The notes under the pieces are model-generated. The model was given only the letters and a program-made list of their open reading frames with translations, made no database searches and was not told the origin of the DNA. Shown here piece by piece: positions 1 to 8,783 of a stretch of 64,000 nt of DNA; within the stretch, counting starts at the first letter, position 1; each line of letters starts with the position of its first letter. The stretch is from NCBI RefSeq assembly GCF_025252405.1, contig NZ_CP104307.1:2790001-2854000 (forward strand), written 5' to 3'. Both the position numbers and the translations under genes were made by a program. The stretch comes from Flavobacterium sp. TR2. Lineage in GTDB: Bacteria; Bacteroidota; Bacteroidia; Flavobacteriales; Flavobacteriaceae.

Positions 1-225
1 TGTTGTAAATCCTACATAGCTAAAAACTAAAGTTGCTCCTTCTTTTACTTTTATTCTAAAGTTGCCTTCAAAATCGGTAGAAACACCATTTGATGTCCCT
101 TTTTCGACAATATTTACACCCGGGAGCGGTGCGCCAGTCTTGTCTTTTACAATACCCGAGACCTCCTTTTGTGCAAAGATAAATGCTGAATTCAGCAGAA
201 ATAATAATAATGCAATCTTTTTCAT
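1..225 (-). CDS. SusC/RagA-type TonB-dependent receptor, N-terminal part (runs off the window)
   Basis: The reading frame starts at ATG 225-223 and stays open to base 1, giving 75 residues. It begins with a signal peptide (MKKIALLLFLLNSAFIFAQ) followed by a carboxypeptidase-regulatory-like domain with the motif GAPLPGVNIVEKGT and later FSYVGF. That is the standard N-terminus of SusC-family outer-membrane receptors, which import glycans or peptides with a SusD lipoprotein using TonB energy. A plain CarboxypepD_reg-like protein of another kind would look the same this far in. The plug and barrel lie outside the window. Confidence 0.82.
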   Translation of the reverse strand, partial: MKKIALLLFLLNSAFIFAQKEVSGIVKDKTGAPLPGVNIVEKGTSNGVSTDFEGNFRIKVKEGATLVFSYVGFTT

Positions 226-381
226 GTTAAAATGGTTTTTTTGGTTTTGTTTTTTTGTTTATCGGTTTTATAAAAGTAGTCTTTTTTAACAAAATATTAG
301 TAGGATGTTTAAAAAAATCATTGTGTATGTCAAAAATTATATTATTAGACATTTTTACTTCGTGCAAGAGCTATTAAATCT

Positions 382-389
382 TATATTTG
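382..389 (+). promoter_or_regulatory. Candidate -7 element upstream of ychF
   Basis: TATATTTG matches the Bacteroidota -7 consensus TAnnTTTG, 133 bases before the ychF start. No TTG sits at the expected upstream distance, so only half the promoter is seen. The rest of the roughly 300-base gap between the SusC-like gene and ychF is A/T-rich and shows no gene. Confidence 0.35.
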
Positions 390-522
390 CAAAATTTTAA
401 TGCTAAAAAATATTATTTTGGCATAAAATCGGAAATACAGATAAATCATAAAGCACTAAAAAACAATCTTTAGTGTTTGAGGTCTGAAAAAAAAGACCCA
501 ACAAATAAATAGAAACAAACAG

Positions 523-1617
523 ATGAAAGCAGGAATTGTAGGATTGCCAAATGTTGGAAAATCAACATTATTTAATTGTTTATCTAATGCAAAAGCGCAG
601 AGTGCAAACTTTCCGTTTTGTACAATCGAACCAAATATTGGTGTTGTAAACGTTCCAGATCCAAGAATCAACAAATTAGAAGAATTGGTAAAGCCAGAGC
701 GTGTTCAAATGGCAACTGTAGATATCGTAGATATTGCAGGTTTGGTAAAAGGAGCGAGCAAAGGTGAAGGTCTTGGAAATCAGTTTTTAGGAAACATTAG
801 AGAGTGTAATGCTATTATTCACGTTTTGCGTTGTTTTGACAATGATAATATTGTACACGTTGACGGAAACGTAAACCCAATTCGTGACAAAGAAACAATT
901 GATATCGAATTGCAGTTAAAAGATTTGGAAACAATCGAAAAACGTTTAGAAAAAGTAAAACGTGCTGCAAAAACTGGAAATAAAGAAGCTCAGGCAGAAG
1001 AAGCTTTATTAAATAGAATTAGAGAAGCTCTTTTACAGGCAAAATCTGCAAGAACAATTGTTCCTCAAAATAATGACGAAGAGGTTTTATTAGAAAGTTT
1101 TCAATTAATTACTGCAAAACCAGTTTTATATGTTTGCAACGTTGATGAAAGTTCTGCAGTAAGCGGAAACAAATATGTTGACCAAGTTCGCGAATTGGTA
1201 AAAGATGAAGATGCTGAAGTGATTGTGCTTTCAGTAGGAGCAGAGGCTGATATTACAGAATTGGAGAGTTACGAAGAGCGTCAGGTTTTCCTTGAAGATA
1301 TGGGATTAGAAGAGCCAGGAGCTTCAGTTTTAATTCGTGCAGCTTACAAATTATTAAAACAGCAGACTTATTTTACAGCTGGTGTAAAAGAAGTTCGCGC
1401 TTGGACAATCAATATTGGAGCAACTGCACCACAAGCTGCTGGAGTTATCCACACTGACTTCGAAAAAGGATTCATTCGTGCTGAGGTAATTTCATATGAA
1501 GATTACGTTCACTACGGTTCTGAGGCAAAAGCAAAAGAAGCTGGAAAATTCAGAGTTGAAGGAAAAGAATACGTGGTAAAAGATGGTGATGTAATGCATT
1601 TCCGTTTTAACGTTTAG
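523..1617 (+). CDS. ychF: Redox-regulated ATPase/GTPase YchF (OLA1 family)
   Basis: The 364-residue protein is full length for YchF/OLA1, a TRAFAC-class P-loop NTPase that binds ribosomes and prefers ATP in studied homologues. The P-loop GLPNVGKS is at residues 7-14, switch residues DIAGLVKGAS follow, and the C-terminus has the TGS-domain end (GVIHTDFEKGFIRAEVI). The ATG at 523 gives the canonical MKAGIVGLPNVGKS start. The gene stands alone, followed by a strong terminator hairpin, so it is probably monocistronic. Confidence 0.97.
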   Translation: MKAGIVGLPNVGKSTLFNCLSNAKAQSANFPFCTIEPNIGVVNVPDPRINKLEELVKPERVQMATVDIVDIAGLVKGASKGEGLGNQFLGNIRECNAIIHVLRCFDNDNIVHVDGNVNPIRDKETIDIELQLKDLETIEKRLEKVKRAAKTGNKEAQAEEALLNRIREALLQAKSARTIVPQNNDEEVLLESFQLITAKPVLYVCNVDESSAVSGNKYVDQVRELVKDEDAEVIVLSVGAEADITELESYEERQVFLEDMGLEEPGASVLIRAAYKLLKQQTYFTAGVKEVRAWTINIGATAPQAAGVIHTDFEKGFIRAEVISYEDYVHYGSEAKAKEAGKFRVEGKEYVVKDGDVMHFRFNV

Positions 1618-1654
1618 TCTTTTTCGAAAGATACTAGAAGAAAGATGATAGACT

Positions 1655-1684
1655 AAACTGCTGGAGAGATTCAGCAGTTTTTTT
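1655..1684 (+). terminator. Rho-independent terminator after ychF
   Basis: Perfect 9-bp arms AAACTGCTG (1655-1663) and CAGCAGTTT (1672-1680) with an 8-base loop run into a T stretch to 1684. It lies 37 bases past the ychF stop. Confidence 0.85.
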
Positions 1685-1710
1685 ATGCCTAAAAATGAAT
1701 AATCGCAAAG

Positions 1711-1869
1711 TTTGTTAGGCCGAGCGGAGACGAAGCCTTTTGTTTCTGAATCAGGTAATTAGATAAAGCCTCGTTTTGTCAGGCTGAGCGGAGTCGAAGC
1801 CCCCGTAAAGAGAATCGCCAATCTTTGACGAGTTCCGTGCCTGTCCTTCGACTCCGCTCAGGATGACAA
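1711..1869. repeat. Dispersed palindromic repeat, three copies in the ychF-DUF2459 gap
   Basis: The core CTGAGCGGAGTCGAAG occurs forward with variation near 1711-1738 and 1776-1802, and in reverse complement at 1843-1869. The second and third copies can pair into a long hairpin. Diverged copies recur at 24851-24913. A further oddity at about 1880-1940 contains CTTCGCGAAAGCG, another small hairpin. The roughly 400-base gap 1618-2016 has no gene. Closely similar words are common between genes of many bacteria, so this is a REP-like element rather than a gene-specific site. Confidence 0.7.
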
Positions 1870-2016
1870 TCCTTAATAAAAAATCCGTTCAAATCTGCAT
1901 CTTCGCGAAAGCGAATCCGTAAAATCTGCGGGCTATTTTCAGCAAGTAAAATTTTTGGCTTAAAAATTGGTTACAGAAAAATCAACCAATTACTAATCTA
2001 AAATCAACCAATCACA

Positions 2017-2694
2017 ATGCTAAAAAAGTCATTCAAAATTCTAGGCTGGACACTTTTCGGAATCTTTAGTTTTCTAGCGCTGTACATTTCTTCTGTTCTG
2101 ATTATTTCTAAAATTACAGTCAATTCAGATATTGCAAAAGTCGAAGAACAAGACGCAATTCCAATTTACATTCTTTCAAACGGAATCCATACGGATATCG
2201 TGGTTCCTGTTAAAAATGAAATTAAAGATTGGCGCAATGAAATTCAATTCAGTCAGACACAATCAAAAGATTCGCTAATGAATTATATCGCTTTTGGCTG
2301 GGGCGATAAAGGCTTTTATCTAGAAACGCCTGAGTGGTCAGATTTAAAGGCGAGTACAGCTTTCAAAGCCGCATTCGGAATTAGCTCGTCTGCTGTGCAC
2401 GCAACATTTTTTAAGCAGTTAAGAGAAGGAGAGGATTGCAAACGCATTTTAGTTTCTAAAGAAAACTACCAAAGTCTGGTGAATTATATTTCTAATAGTT
2501 TCAGCAATCCGCTTCATCCGCAATGGATTGAAGGCCACAGCTACGGAAAAAAAGATGCTTTTTATGAGGCAAAAGGGAGTTATAGCCTTTTTTATACTTG
2601 CAATACTTGGGCAAATAACGCCTTAAAAGCAGCCAATCAAAAAGCAAGTTTGTGGACGGTTTATGATAAAGGTATCTTCTGCCATTATAAATAA
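2017..2694 (+). CDS. DUF2459 (TIGR02117) family membrane-anchored protein
   Basis: The 225-residue protein has one N-terminal membrane segment (about residues 8-30) and a C-terminal domain. The conserved pieces of the DUF2459/TIGR02117 family are visible: SNGIHTDIVVPV, FGWGDKGFYLETP, HATFF and FYTCNTWANNAL. The function of the family is not established; the His, Asp and Cys residues in the conserved blocks hint at a papain-like or NlpC-like hydrolase fold, which is inference. The start at ATG 2017 follows a direct repeat AATCAACCAAT (1980-1990, 2002-2012). Confidence 0.85.
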   Translation: MLKKSFKILGWTLFGIFSFLALYISSVLIISKITVNSDIAKVEEQDAIPIYILSNGIHTDIVVPVKNEIKDWRNEIQFSQTQSKDSLMNYIAFGWGDKGFYLETPEWSDLKASTAFKAAFGISSSAVHATFFKQLREGEDCKRILVSKENYQSLVNYISNSFSNPLHPQWIEGHSYGKKDAFYEAKGSYSLFYTCNTWANNALKAANQKASLWTVYDKGIFCHYK

Positions 2695-2942
2695 AGTTTT
2701 AGATTAAAGTTCCTATGGGACAATTGTAGGGCTATTTTTTTGAGTTACCTAATATTAAATCTCTAATAGATTATTTTTTTAAAGGGTTAATTTAATCAGT
2801 TAATGCGTTGAATTTGAGAAATGGCATTTCATTAGGAATGCAATATCAGTAGATGGAAAAAATATAAAATTCCAGTAAAATCAGAGAAGAGCCAGCATTT
2901 CATTATTGATTAAATTTGAGTAAGTATCAAAAAGATCAGCAA

Positions 2943-3857
2943 ATGAAAAATCAAAATATCTTTTCAAAAACTTGGTATTTATTAAAGAGAACATTTTTAG
3001 AATTCAACGATGACAACGCCATAAAGTTAAGTGCGGCGTTATCTTATTATACCATTTTTGCTTTGCCTCCTTTACTGATTATTATAATTACCATTTGTGG
3101 CTTCTTTTTTGGGGAAGAGGCAGTCACAGGTCAGTTATATGGTCAAATAAATCGATTGGTTGGAAATAATGCTGCTGTACAAATTCAGGAGGCAATCAAA
3201 AATGTTCAACTATCAGACAGCAATGTGTTTGTAAGCGTATTTGGTGTTGTAATGCTTTTAATTGGAGCATCGGGAGTTTTTGCCGAAATTCAGAGCTCCA
3301 TCAATTACATTTGGGGGCTTCGAGCAAAACCCAATAAAGGGCTTCGCAAATTTATCCAAAACAGAATCATGTCATTTTCTATGATCGTTTCGGTTGGTTT
3401 TTTGATGCTGGTTAGTTTGATGCTCAATGCCACGCTCGATGTATTAAATGCACGTTTGAAACTTTATTTTCCAGATACAACGGTATATCTTTTTTATGTG
3501 GTAAATCTCGTGATTGTTTTTGCCAGTATTACATTGCTTTTTGCTATTATATTCCGAACTTTACCAGACGGAATTATCAGGTGGAAAGATGCTTTTATTG
3601 GAGCTTCCTGCACTGCGATTTTATTTATGATCGGTAAATTTGCAATCGGAGTCTATTTAGGAAATTCAACTGTTGCAAGTGTTTATGGCGCAGCGGGTTC
3701 TGTAATTATAATTTTGGTTTGGGTATATTATTCAGCAATTATTTTATATTTTGGAGCAGAATTTACTAAAGTCTATGCAAAAGCGTTTGGAGGAAGCATT
3801 TCACCAAATGATTATTCTGTAGAAATACAAAAAGAGATCTTCGAAATAGAATCATAA
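2943..3857 (+). CDS. YihY/virulence factor BrkB family inner-membrane protein
   Basis: The protein has about 304 residues and six predicted membrane segments. It has the family signature near the N-terminus (NAIKLSAALSYYTIFALPPL) and the later INYIWG and VYGAAGSVIIILVWVYYSA blocks. Family members are often annotated as RNase BN, but that activity belongs to another protein; the role of YihY/BrkB is unclear. A TTG nine codons upstream (2916) could also be the start; the ATG at 2943 is preferred because upstream residues are charged and unlike the family. The 248 bases before it show no other feature. Confidence 0.9.
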   Translation: MKNQNIFSKTWYLLKRTFLEFNDDNAIKLSAALSYYTIFALPPLLIIIITICGFFFGEEAVTGQLYGQINRLVGNNAAVQIQEAIKNVQLSDSNVFVSVFGVVMLLIGASGVFAEIQSSINYIWGLRAKPNKGLRKFIQNRIMSFSMIVSVGFLMLVSLMLNATLDVLNARLKLYFPDTTVYLFYVVNLVIVFASITLLFAIIFRTLPDGIIRWKDAFIGASCTAILFMIGKFAIGVYLGNSTVASVYGAAGSVIIILVWVYYSAIILYFGAEFTKVYAKAFGGSISPNDYSVEIQKEIFEIES

Positions 3858-3973
3858 ATAGATGAACCAAATAAGTAATATTAGTGCATTTAAAATTTGC
3901 TTTATTTTAATAAGGTAAAAACTTGAATTTTCTTGTATTCCTATATGCTTTAAAACAAACAAATACCACAAAT

Positions 3974-4498
3974 ATGAAAATAGTAGCCTTTGGAGGAAGC
4001 AACAGTACACAGTCGATCAACAAACGTTTAGCAACTTATGCATCTAGTTTATTCGAAAATGCTGATGTCGAAGTTTTAGATCTTAATGATTTTGCAATGC
4101 CGGTTTTTAGCGTAGATCTTGAAAAAGAAATTGGCCAGCATAAAGTAGCGCAGGAATTTTTGAATAAGCTTAAAGAAGCTGATATTCTGGTTGTTTCAAT
4201 GGCAGAAAATAACGGGAACTATTCTGTTGCTTTCAAGAATGTTTTCGATTGGAGTTCTCGAATTGAAAAAGACGTTTTTCAGCATAAGCCAATGCTATTA
4301 TTGGCAACTTCTCCAGGCGGAAGAGGCGGGGCATCGGTATTAGGAATTGCACAGAATCTTTTCCCGCGTTATGGAGCAGAAATTAAAGGAAGTTTCTCAT
4401 TGCCAGCATTTGGCTCGAATTTTGATTTACAGCAAAATAAAATCTCTAATCCTGAATTGGATCAAGAGCTGAAAGATATTATTAAATCAAATTTTTAA
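3974..4498 (+). CDS. NADPH-dependent FMN reductase family protein
   Basis: The 174-residue flavodoxin-like protein starts with MKIVAFGGSNSTQSINKRLA, the FMN phosphate-binding loop of the NADPH-dependent FMN reductase/azoreductase family. It continues with MAENNGNYSVAFKNVFDW and LLATSPGGRGGASVL, which are typical flavin-contacting loops. Members are cytoplasmic quinone or azo-dye reductases; the substrate here cannot be inferred. A longer frame from 3923 has no family match in its first 17 residues, so the ATG at 3974 is used. Its stop codon is immediately followed by the ATG of the next gene, indicating one transcript. Confidence 0.92.
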   Translation: MKIVAFGGSNSTQSINKRLATYASSLFENADVEVLDLNDFAMPVFSVDLEKEIGQHKVAQEFLNKLKEADILVVSMAENNGNYSVAFKNVFDWSSRIEKDVFQHKPMLLLATSPGGRGGASVLGIAQNLFPRYGAEIKGSFSLPAFGSNFDLQQNKISNPELDQELKDIIKSNF

Positions 4499-5479
4499 AT
4501 GCCACAAAAAAAGATTGCCCTTATTTTTCTTTTATTAAATATTCTTTTCATCAATTTTACTTTCGCTCAAAAAATTAGCGAAGTTGATAAAATAGTTGCA
4601 AAATATCCGAAAAGTTTCGATACGACTGAAAAATTGGCCGACAGAATCGAAGAAGATTTTGACTCAGATTATGATCGCGCACGTGCTATTTACAGCTGGA
4701 TTGCCTTCAATATAAGATACGATTATAATGCTTATTTGAATCCATCGCGTGTGCAAAGCTTCAGTTATTCTTCAGAAGCAGAAAAACAGCGAAAAATAAA
4801 GCAGTTAAATGATAATTTGATTCAGAAAGCTTTTAAATCTAAAAAAGCTGTCTGCGAAGGTTTTACGGCTTTGTATCAGCACTTGGCTGTTGCAATGGGA
4901 ATTAAATGCGAAATAATTCGTGGTGATTCTAAAATTTCAGTGAGAGATATTGGCCGAAAAACTACTTCATCGAATCATGCATGGAATATGGTTTTGATTG
5001 ATAAAAAATGGCGCTTAATTGATGTGACTTGGGGGCAAGGCTATTATGACAGCAGTAAAGGCAGAATGGTGAATGATTTTAACCCTGTGTATTTTGATAC
5101 AGATCCCGAATACTTTTTTGCGAAGCACTTTCCAGACTCAGGTTCGTATTTAGGGAATAGATTGAGTAAAGAAGATTTTCTAAACGGCCCTTTGATTTAC
5201 AATACGACAATCGAAAAAGATTATAAAATTAAATCGCCAGATTCTGGAATAATTGAAGCCAGAAATGGAGATAAAATTACAGTTGAAATTAAAAATCTCT
5301 CAAAATCAAACCAGGTTTTTTATTTAAATAAAAGAAATCAGCCAGTAAAAGTTCAAAATCCAAAAGAGAAGCGGGGAAGTTTAGAATTTCAGCTTCTAAT
5401 TGACAGCAATATAGGCGATTATATTACTGTTTTTGCAGATGGCAACAGTGTGGTTTCTTTTAAAGTGGTTTCAAAATAA
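4499..5479 (+). CDS. Secreted transglutaminase-like domain protein
   Basis: The 326-residue protein has a signal peptide (residues 1-23, cleaved near FTFAQ) and a transglutaminase-like core. The catalytic triad can be placed at Cys119 (KAVCEGFTALY), His160 (SSNHAWNMV) and Asp175 (WRLIDVTWGQG). Its layout resembles kyphoscoliosis-peptidase or YebA-like proteins. Residues after about 230 form a beta-rich C-terminal domain with no recognised match. The ATG abuts the stop of the FMN reductase gene with no gap, so translation is probably coupled. It is likely a periplasmic cysteine protease or amidotransferase; the substrate is unknown. Confidence 0.88.
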   Translation: MPQKKIALIFLLLNILFINFTFAQKISEVDKIVAKYPKSFDTTEKLADRIEEDFDSDYDRARAIYSWIAFNIRYDYNAYLNPSRVQSFSYSSEAEKQRKIKQLNDNLIQKAFKSKKAVCEGFTALYQHLAVAMGIKCEIIRGDSKISVRDIGRKTTSSNHAWNMVLIDKKWRLIDVTWGQGYYDSSKGRMVNDFNPVYFDTDPEYFFAKHFPDSGSYLGNRLSKEDFLNGPLIYNTTIEKDYKIKSPDSGIIEARNGDKITVEIKNLSKSNQVFYLNKRNQPVKVQNPKEKRGSLEFQLLIDSNIGDYITVFADGNSVVSFKVVSK

Positions 5480-5555
5480 AGGATAATGGATTCGGCAATT
5501 TTTATCTTTTCTGAAATTGCCGTATCTTAGCAAGAATGATCCGAATTTGAATGCT

Positions 5556-6731
5556 ATGGAAACAACTTTTCTGAAATCAATCCTAGACAATGATTTCTAC
5601 AAATTTACAATGCAGCACGCTGTAATTAAACTTTTTCCAAAAGCAAAAGTTCGGTATGGTTTTATAAATCGAGGCAAACATATTTTTCCGGAAGGGTTTG
5701 CCGATTTACTTCGAAAATCTGTAGACGCATTGTCTGAGCTTCGTTTAACAAAAGAAGAAAAGAATTATCTGGCTCATTATTGCCCATATCTCGATCCCAC
5801 TTATTTAGATTTTCTGCAAGGATATAGTTTTGATCCTTCTGAGGTTGAGATTAGCCAAGAAGGTTCAGAAATAAAAGTTACTGTTGAGGGATTTTGGTAC
5901 AGGACTATTTTGTGGGAAGTGCCTTTGATGGCTTTGATTTCGGAGCTTTTTTATAAATCGAATCATTTAATTCGTTTAAACGATGAAGCTGTAAAAAGTC
6001 TTACGAAAGAAAAAATACAGAATTATAATAGGCTTGGCGTTTCTATTTTAGAATTTGGCACAAGACGCCGTCACTCTTATGATGTGCAAAATCTTGTAAA
6101 TGAGACTTTGCAAATTTATGGAGGGCAAAGTTTTATAGGAACCAGCAATGTGCATTTTGCAATGGTAAATAACCGAAGGCCTTTGGGCACGCACGCCCAT
6201 GAGTGGTTTATGTTTCATGCGGCGCAATACGGTTTTCAGGTGGCAAATTTTATCAGTCTGGAAAACTGGACAAAAGTTTACGGCGGTGATCTCGGAATCG
6301 CTTTAACAGATACTTATACTACAGAAATATTTTTCAATCAGTTTGATAAAAAATATTCCAAACTTTTTGACGGCGTTCGGCATGACAGTGGCGATCCAAT
6401 TGAGTTTGCTCAAAAAGTAATTTCTCATTATAACAAATTGGGGATAGATCCAAAATCAAAGGTCATTGTTTTTTCAGATTCGCTCAATTACGAAAAAGTA
6501 GAAAAGATTGCCGATTTCTGTCATGACAAAATAAAAATGTCGTTTGGCATTGGAACAAATTTTACCAATGATGTTGGACTTCCAGCGATGAATATGGTTA
6601 TAAAATTAACAGATACAAAACCAGATAATATACATTGGCAAGGCGTTGTAAAACTTTCTGACGAAAAAAACAAAAATACGGGAACACCCGAAATGATTGC
6701 TTTAGCAAAAGAGGTGTTGGGAATCAAATAG
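5556..6731 (+). CDS. pncB: Nicotinate phosphoribosyltransferase
   Basis: The protein has 391 residues, normal for the bacterial PncB group. It forms nicotinate mononucleotide from nicotinate and PRPP in NAD salvage. Supporting sequence: LDNDFYKFTMQHAV at the N-terminus, EFGTRRRHSYD (phosphoribosyl site), GTHAHEWFMFHAA (the catalytic His region) and RHDSGDP, then VFSDSLN. The frame is open from a TTG at 5517, but the family begins at METTFLKSILDNDFY, so ATG 5556 is taken. TATCTTAG at 5523-5530 is a near match to the -7 element. Confidence 0.96.
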   Translation: METTFLKSILDNDFYKFTMQHAVIKLFPKAKVRYGFINRGKHIFPEGFADLLRKSVDALSELRLTKEEKNYLAHYCPYLDPTYLDFLQGYSFDPSEVEISQEGSEIKVTVEGFWYRTILWEVPLMALISELFYKSNHLIRLNDEAVKSLTKEKIQNYNRLGVSILEFGTRRRHSYDVQNLVNETLQIYGGQSFIGTSNVHFAMVNNRRPLGTHAHEWFMFHAAQYGFQVANFISLENWTKVYGGDLGIALTDTYTTEIFFNQFDKKYSKLFDGVRHDSGDPIEFAQKVISHYNKLGIDPKSKVIVFSDSLNYEKVEKIADFCHDKIKMSFGIGTNFTNDVGLPAMNMVIKLTDTKPDNIHWQGVVKLSDEKNKNTGTPEMIALAKEVLGIK

Positions 6732-6894
6732 TGTTTTTTTGCTGAAAAATCAGTTTTAGCGCCATTTTAGCGCCTGTTTTATTTTAAAATCAATTTAAAT
6801 AGATTTTGAACTGTTATTATTCATAACAAAAAGAAAATACGCTTTCATTTTTTGTTAAGAAATGGTACATTAGCAAAAAATCCTAAAATCATAT

Positions 6895-8763
6895 ATGCTA
6901 GAGCAAAATCAATATACCGAAGATAATATTCGTTCGCTTGATTGGAAAGAACATATCCGTATGCGTCCAGGGATGTATATCGGAAAACTTGGAGACGGAT
7001 CTGCGCCGGATGATGGTATTTACATTCTTCTAAAAGAGGTTTTAGACAACTGTATAGACGAGTTCGTAATGGGCTCTGGAAAAACTATTGAAGTAAGTAT
7101 CAAAGACAAAACGGTTACGGTTCGTGATTACGGCCGTGGAATTCCGTTAGGGAAAGTGGTCGATGTAGTTTCGAAAATGAATACAGGAGGAAAGTACGAT
7201 ACAAAAGCCTTCCAGAAATCAGTAGGTTTGAATGGGGTCGGAACAAAAGCGGTGAATGCACTTTCGACCTATTTTCGTGTAGAATCTGTTCGTGAGGACA
7301 AACAAAAAGCGGCAGAATTTTCGGCAGGAAATTTAGTTTCAGAAGAAGATATTATAGAAACTACAAAACGTAAAGGAACAAAAGTAACTTTTACGCCTGA
7401 TGAAACGATTTTTAAAAACTTTAAATTCCGTTTAGAATATGTTGTGAAAATGGTTAAAAACTATTGTTACTTAAACAATGGTTTGACAATTATTTTTAAC
7501 GGAGAAAAATATTATTCAGAAAACGGGCTTCGTGATTTGTTGGAAGAAACCATCAATGAAGAAGATTTAGAATATCCAATTATCCACCTGAAAGACCACG
7601 ACATTGAGGTAGCCTTAACGCACAGTAAAACTCAATATAGTGAAGAATACCATTCTTTCGTAAACGGTCAGAACACAACACAAGGGGGGACACACTTAGC
7701 GGCTTATCGTGAGGCAGTTGTAAAAACCATTCGTGAGTTTTACAATAAAAATTTCGACGCGTCAGATGTTCGTAAATCGATTGTAAGTGCGATTAGCATT
7801 AAAGTAATGGAACCGGTTTTTGAGTCTCAGACTAAAACAAAATTAGGTTCTACTGATATGGGTTCTGATGACGGAACACCAGCGGTTTCTGTTCGTACAT
7901 TCGTTAACGATTTCATCAAAACGAAACTGGACAACTACCTGCATAAAAATCCGCCGACAGCAGAAGCTTTATTGCGTAAAATTCTTCAGGCAGAGCGCGA
8001 AAGAAAAGAACTGTCAGGAATTAGAAAACTGGCGACAGACCGTGCTAAAAAAGCCAATCTTCACAATAAAAAATTACGAGATTGCCGTGCGCATCTTCCA
8101 GATACTAAAAACCCAAGAAACTTAGAAAGTACGCTTTTTATTACTGAGGGAGATTCGGCTTCTGGATCGATTACAAAGTCGCGTGACGTAAATACGCAAG
8201 CGGTTTTCAGTTTGCGTGGTAAACCGTTGAATTCATACGGAATGTCGAAAAAGATTGTGTATGAAAACGAAGAATTCAACTTACTTCAAGCAGCGCTTGA
8301 TATTGAAGACGGACTGGAAAAATTACGTTACAATAACATCGTAATCGCAACCGATGCCGATGTCGACGGAATGCACATTCGTTTGCTTTTAATTACTTTC
8401 TTTTTGCAGTTTTTCCCAGAATTAATCAAAGAAGGGCATTTGTATATTTTGCAGACACCGCTTTTCAGGGTTCGAAACAAAAAAGAAACGATTTATTGTT
8501 ACTCAGAAGAAGAAAGAAAAGACGCCATCGAAAAATTAAAACCAAAACCAGAGATCACCCGATTTAAAGGTTTGGGGGAGATTTCACCAGATGAGTTTAA
8601 AAACTTTATTGGAGACACCATTCGCCTTGATCCTGTTATGATGGATAAACATACTTCTATCGAGCAGTTGTTATCTTTCTACATGGGGAAAAACACACCG
8701 GATAGACAGGACTTTATTATCAAGAATCTGAAGGTTGAGATTGATGAGCTTGAGGAAGCTTAA
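6895..8763 (+). CDS. parE: DNA topoisomerase IV subunit B
   Basis: The 622-residue type IIA topoisomerase B subunit has a GHKL ATPase domain with [18 protein letters not shown] and [15 protein letters not shown]. It also has the TOPRIM domain EGDSASG (418-424) and DADVDG (487-492). The full gene, without the long GyrB insertions, and pairing with a parC-type A subunit two genes on support ParE over GyrB. ParE supplies ATP hydrolysis for decatenating daughter chromosomes. TACATTAG at 6866-6873 is a possible -7 box. The stop is 20 bases before the next GTG start. Confidence 0.95.
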   Translation: MLEQNQYTEDNIRSLDWKEHIRMRPGMYIGKLGDGSAPDDGIYILLKEVLDNCIDEFVMGSGKTIEVSIKDKTVTVRDYGRGIPLGKVVDVVSKMNTGGKYDTKAFQKSVGLNGVGTKAVNALSTYFRVESVREDKQKAAEFSAGNLVSEEDIIETTKRKGTKVTFTPDETIFKNFKFRLEYVVKMVKNYCYLNNGLTIIFNGEKYYSENGLRDLLEETINEEDLEYPIIHLKDHDIEVALTHSKTQYSEEYHSFVNGQNTTQGGTHLAAYREAVVKTIREFYNKNFDASDVRKSIVSAISIKVMEPVFESQTKTKLGSTDMGSDDGTPAVSVRTFVNDFIKTKLDNYLHKNPPTAEALLRKILQAERERKELSGIRKLATDRAKKANLHNKKLRDCRAHLPDTKNPRNLESTLFITEGDSASGSITKSRDVNTQAVFSLRGKPLNSYGMSKKIVYENEEFNLLQAALDIEDGLEKLRYNNIVIATDADVDGMHIRLLLITFFLQFFPELIKEGHLYILQTPLFRVRNKKETIYCYSEEERKDAIEKLKPKPEITRFKGLGEISPDEFKNFIGDTIRLDPVMMDKHTSIEQLLSFYMGKNTPDRQDFIIKNLKVEIDELEEA

Positions 8764-8783
8764 AAGACAAATATTAAAGTATA

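Noticed and set aside
2916..2942. TTG start for the YihY/BrkB gene
   Set aside because: A normal ATG follows nine codons later and the extra residues are not family-like; kept as alternative only.
6852..6873. Full promoter for parE (TTG and TACATTAG)
   Set aside because: The spacing between TTG and the -7 word is about 11 bases, too short; only a weak -7 word is noted in the parE entry.
7868..8125. Overlapping open frames within parE and parC (both strands)
   Set aside because: They have no family resemblance and lie inside essential coding regions; they are shadows of the genes.
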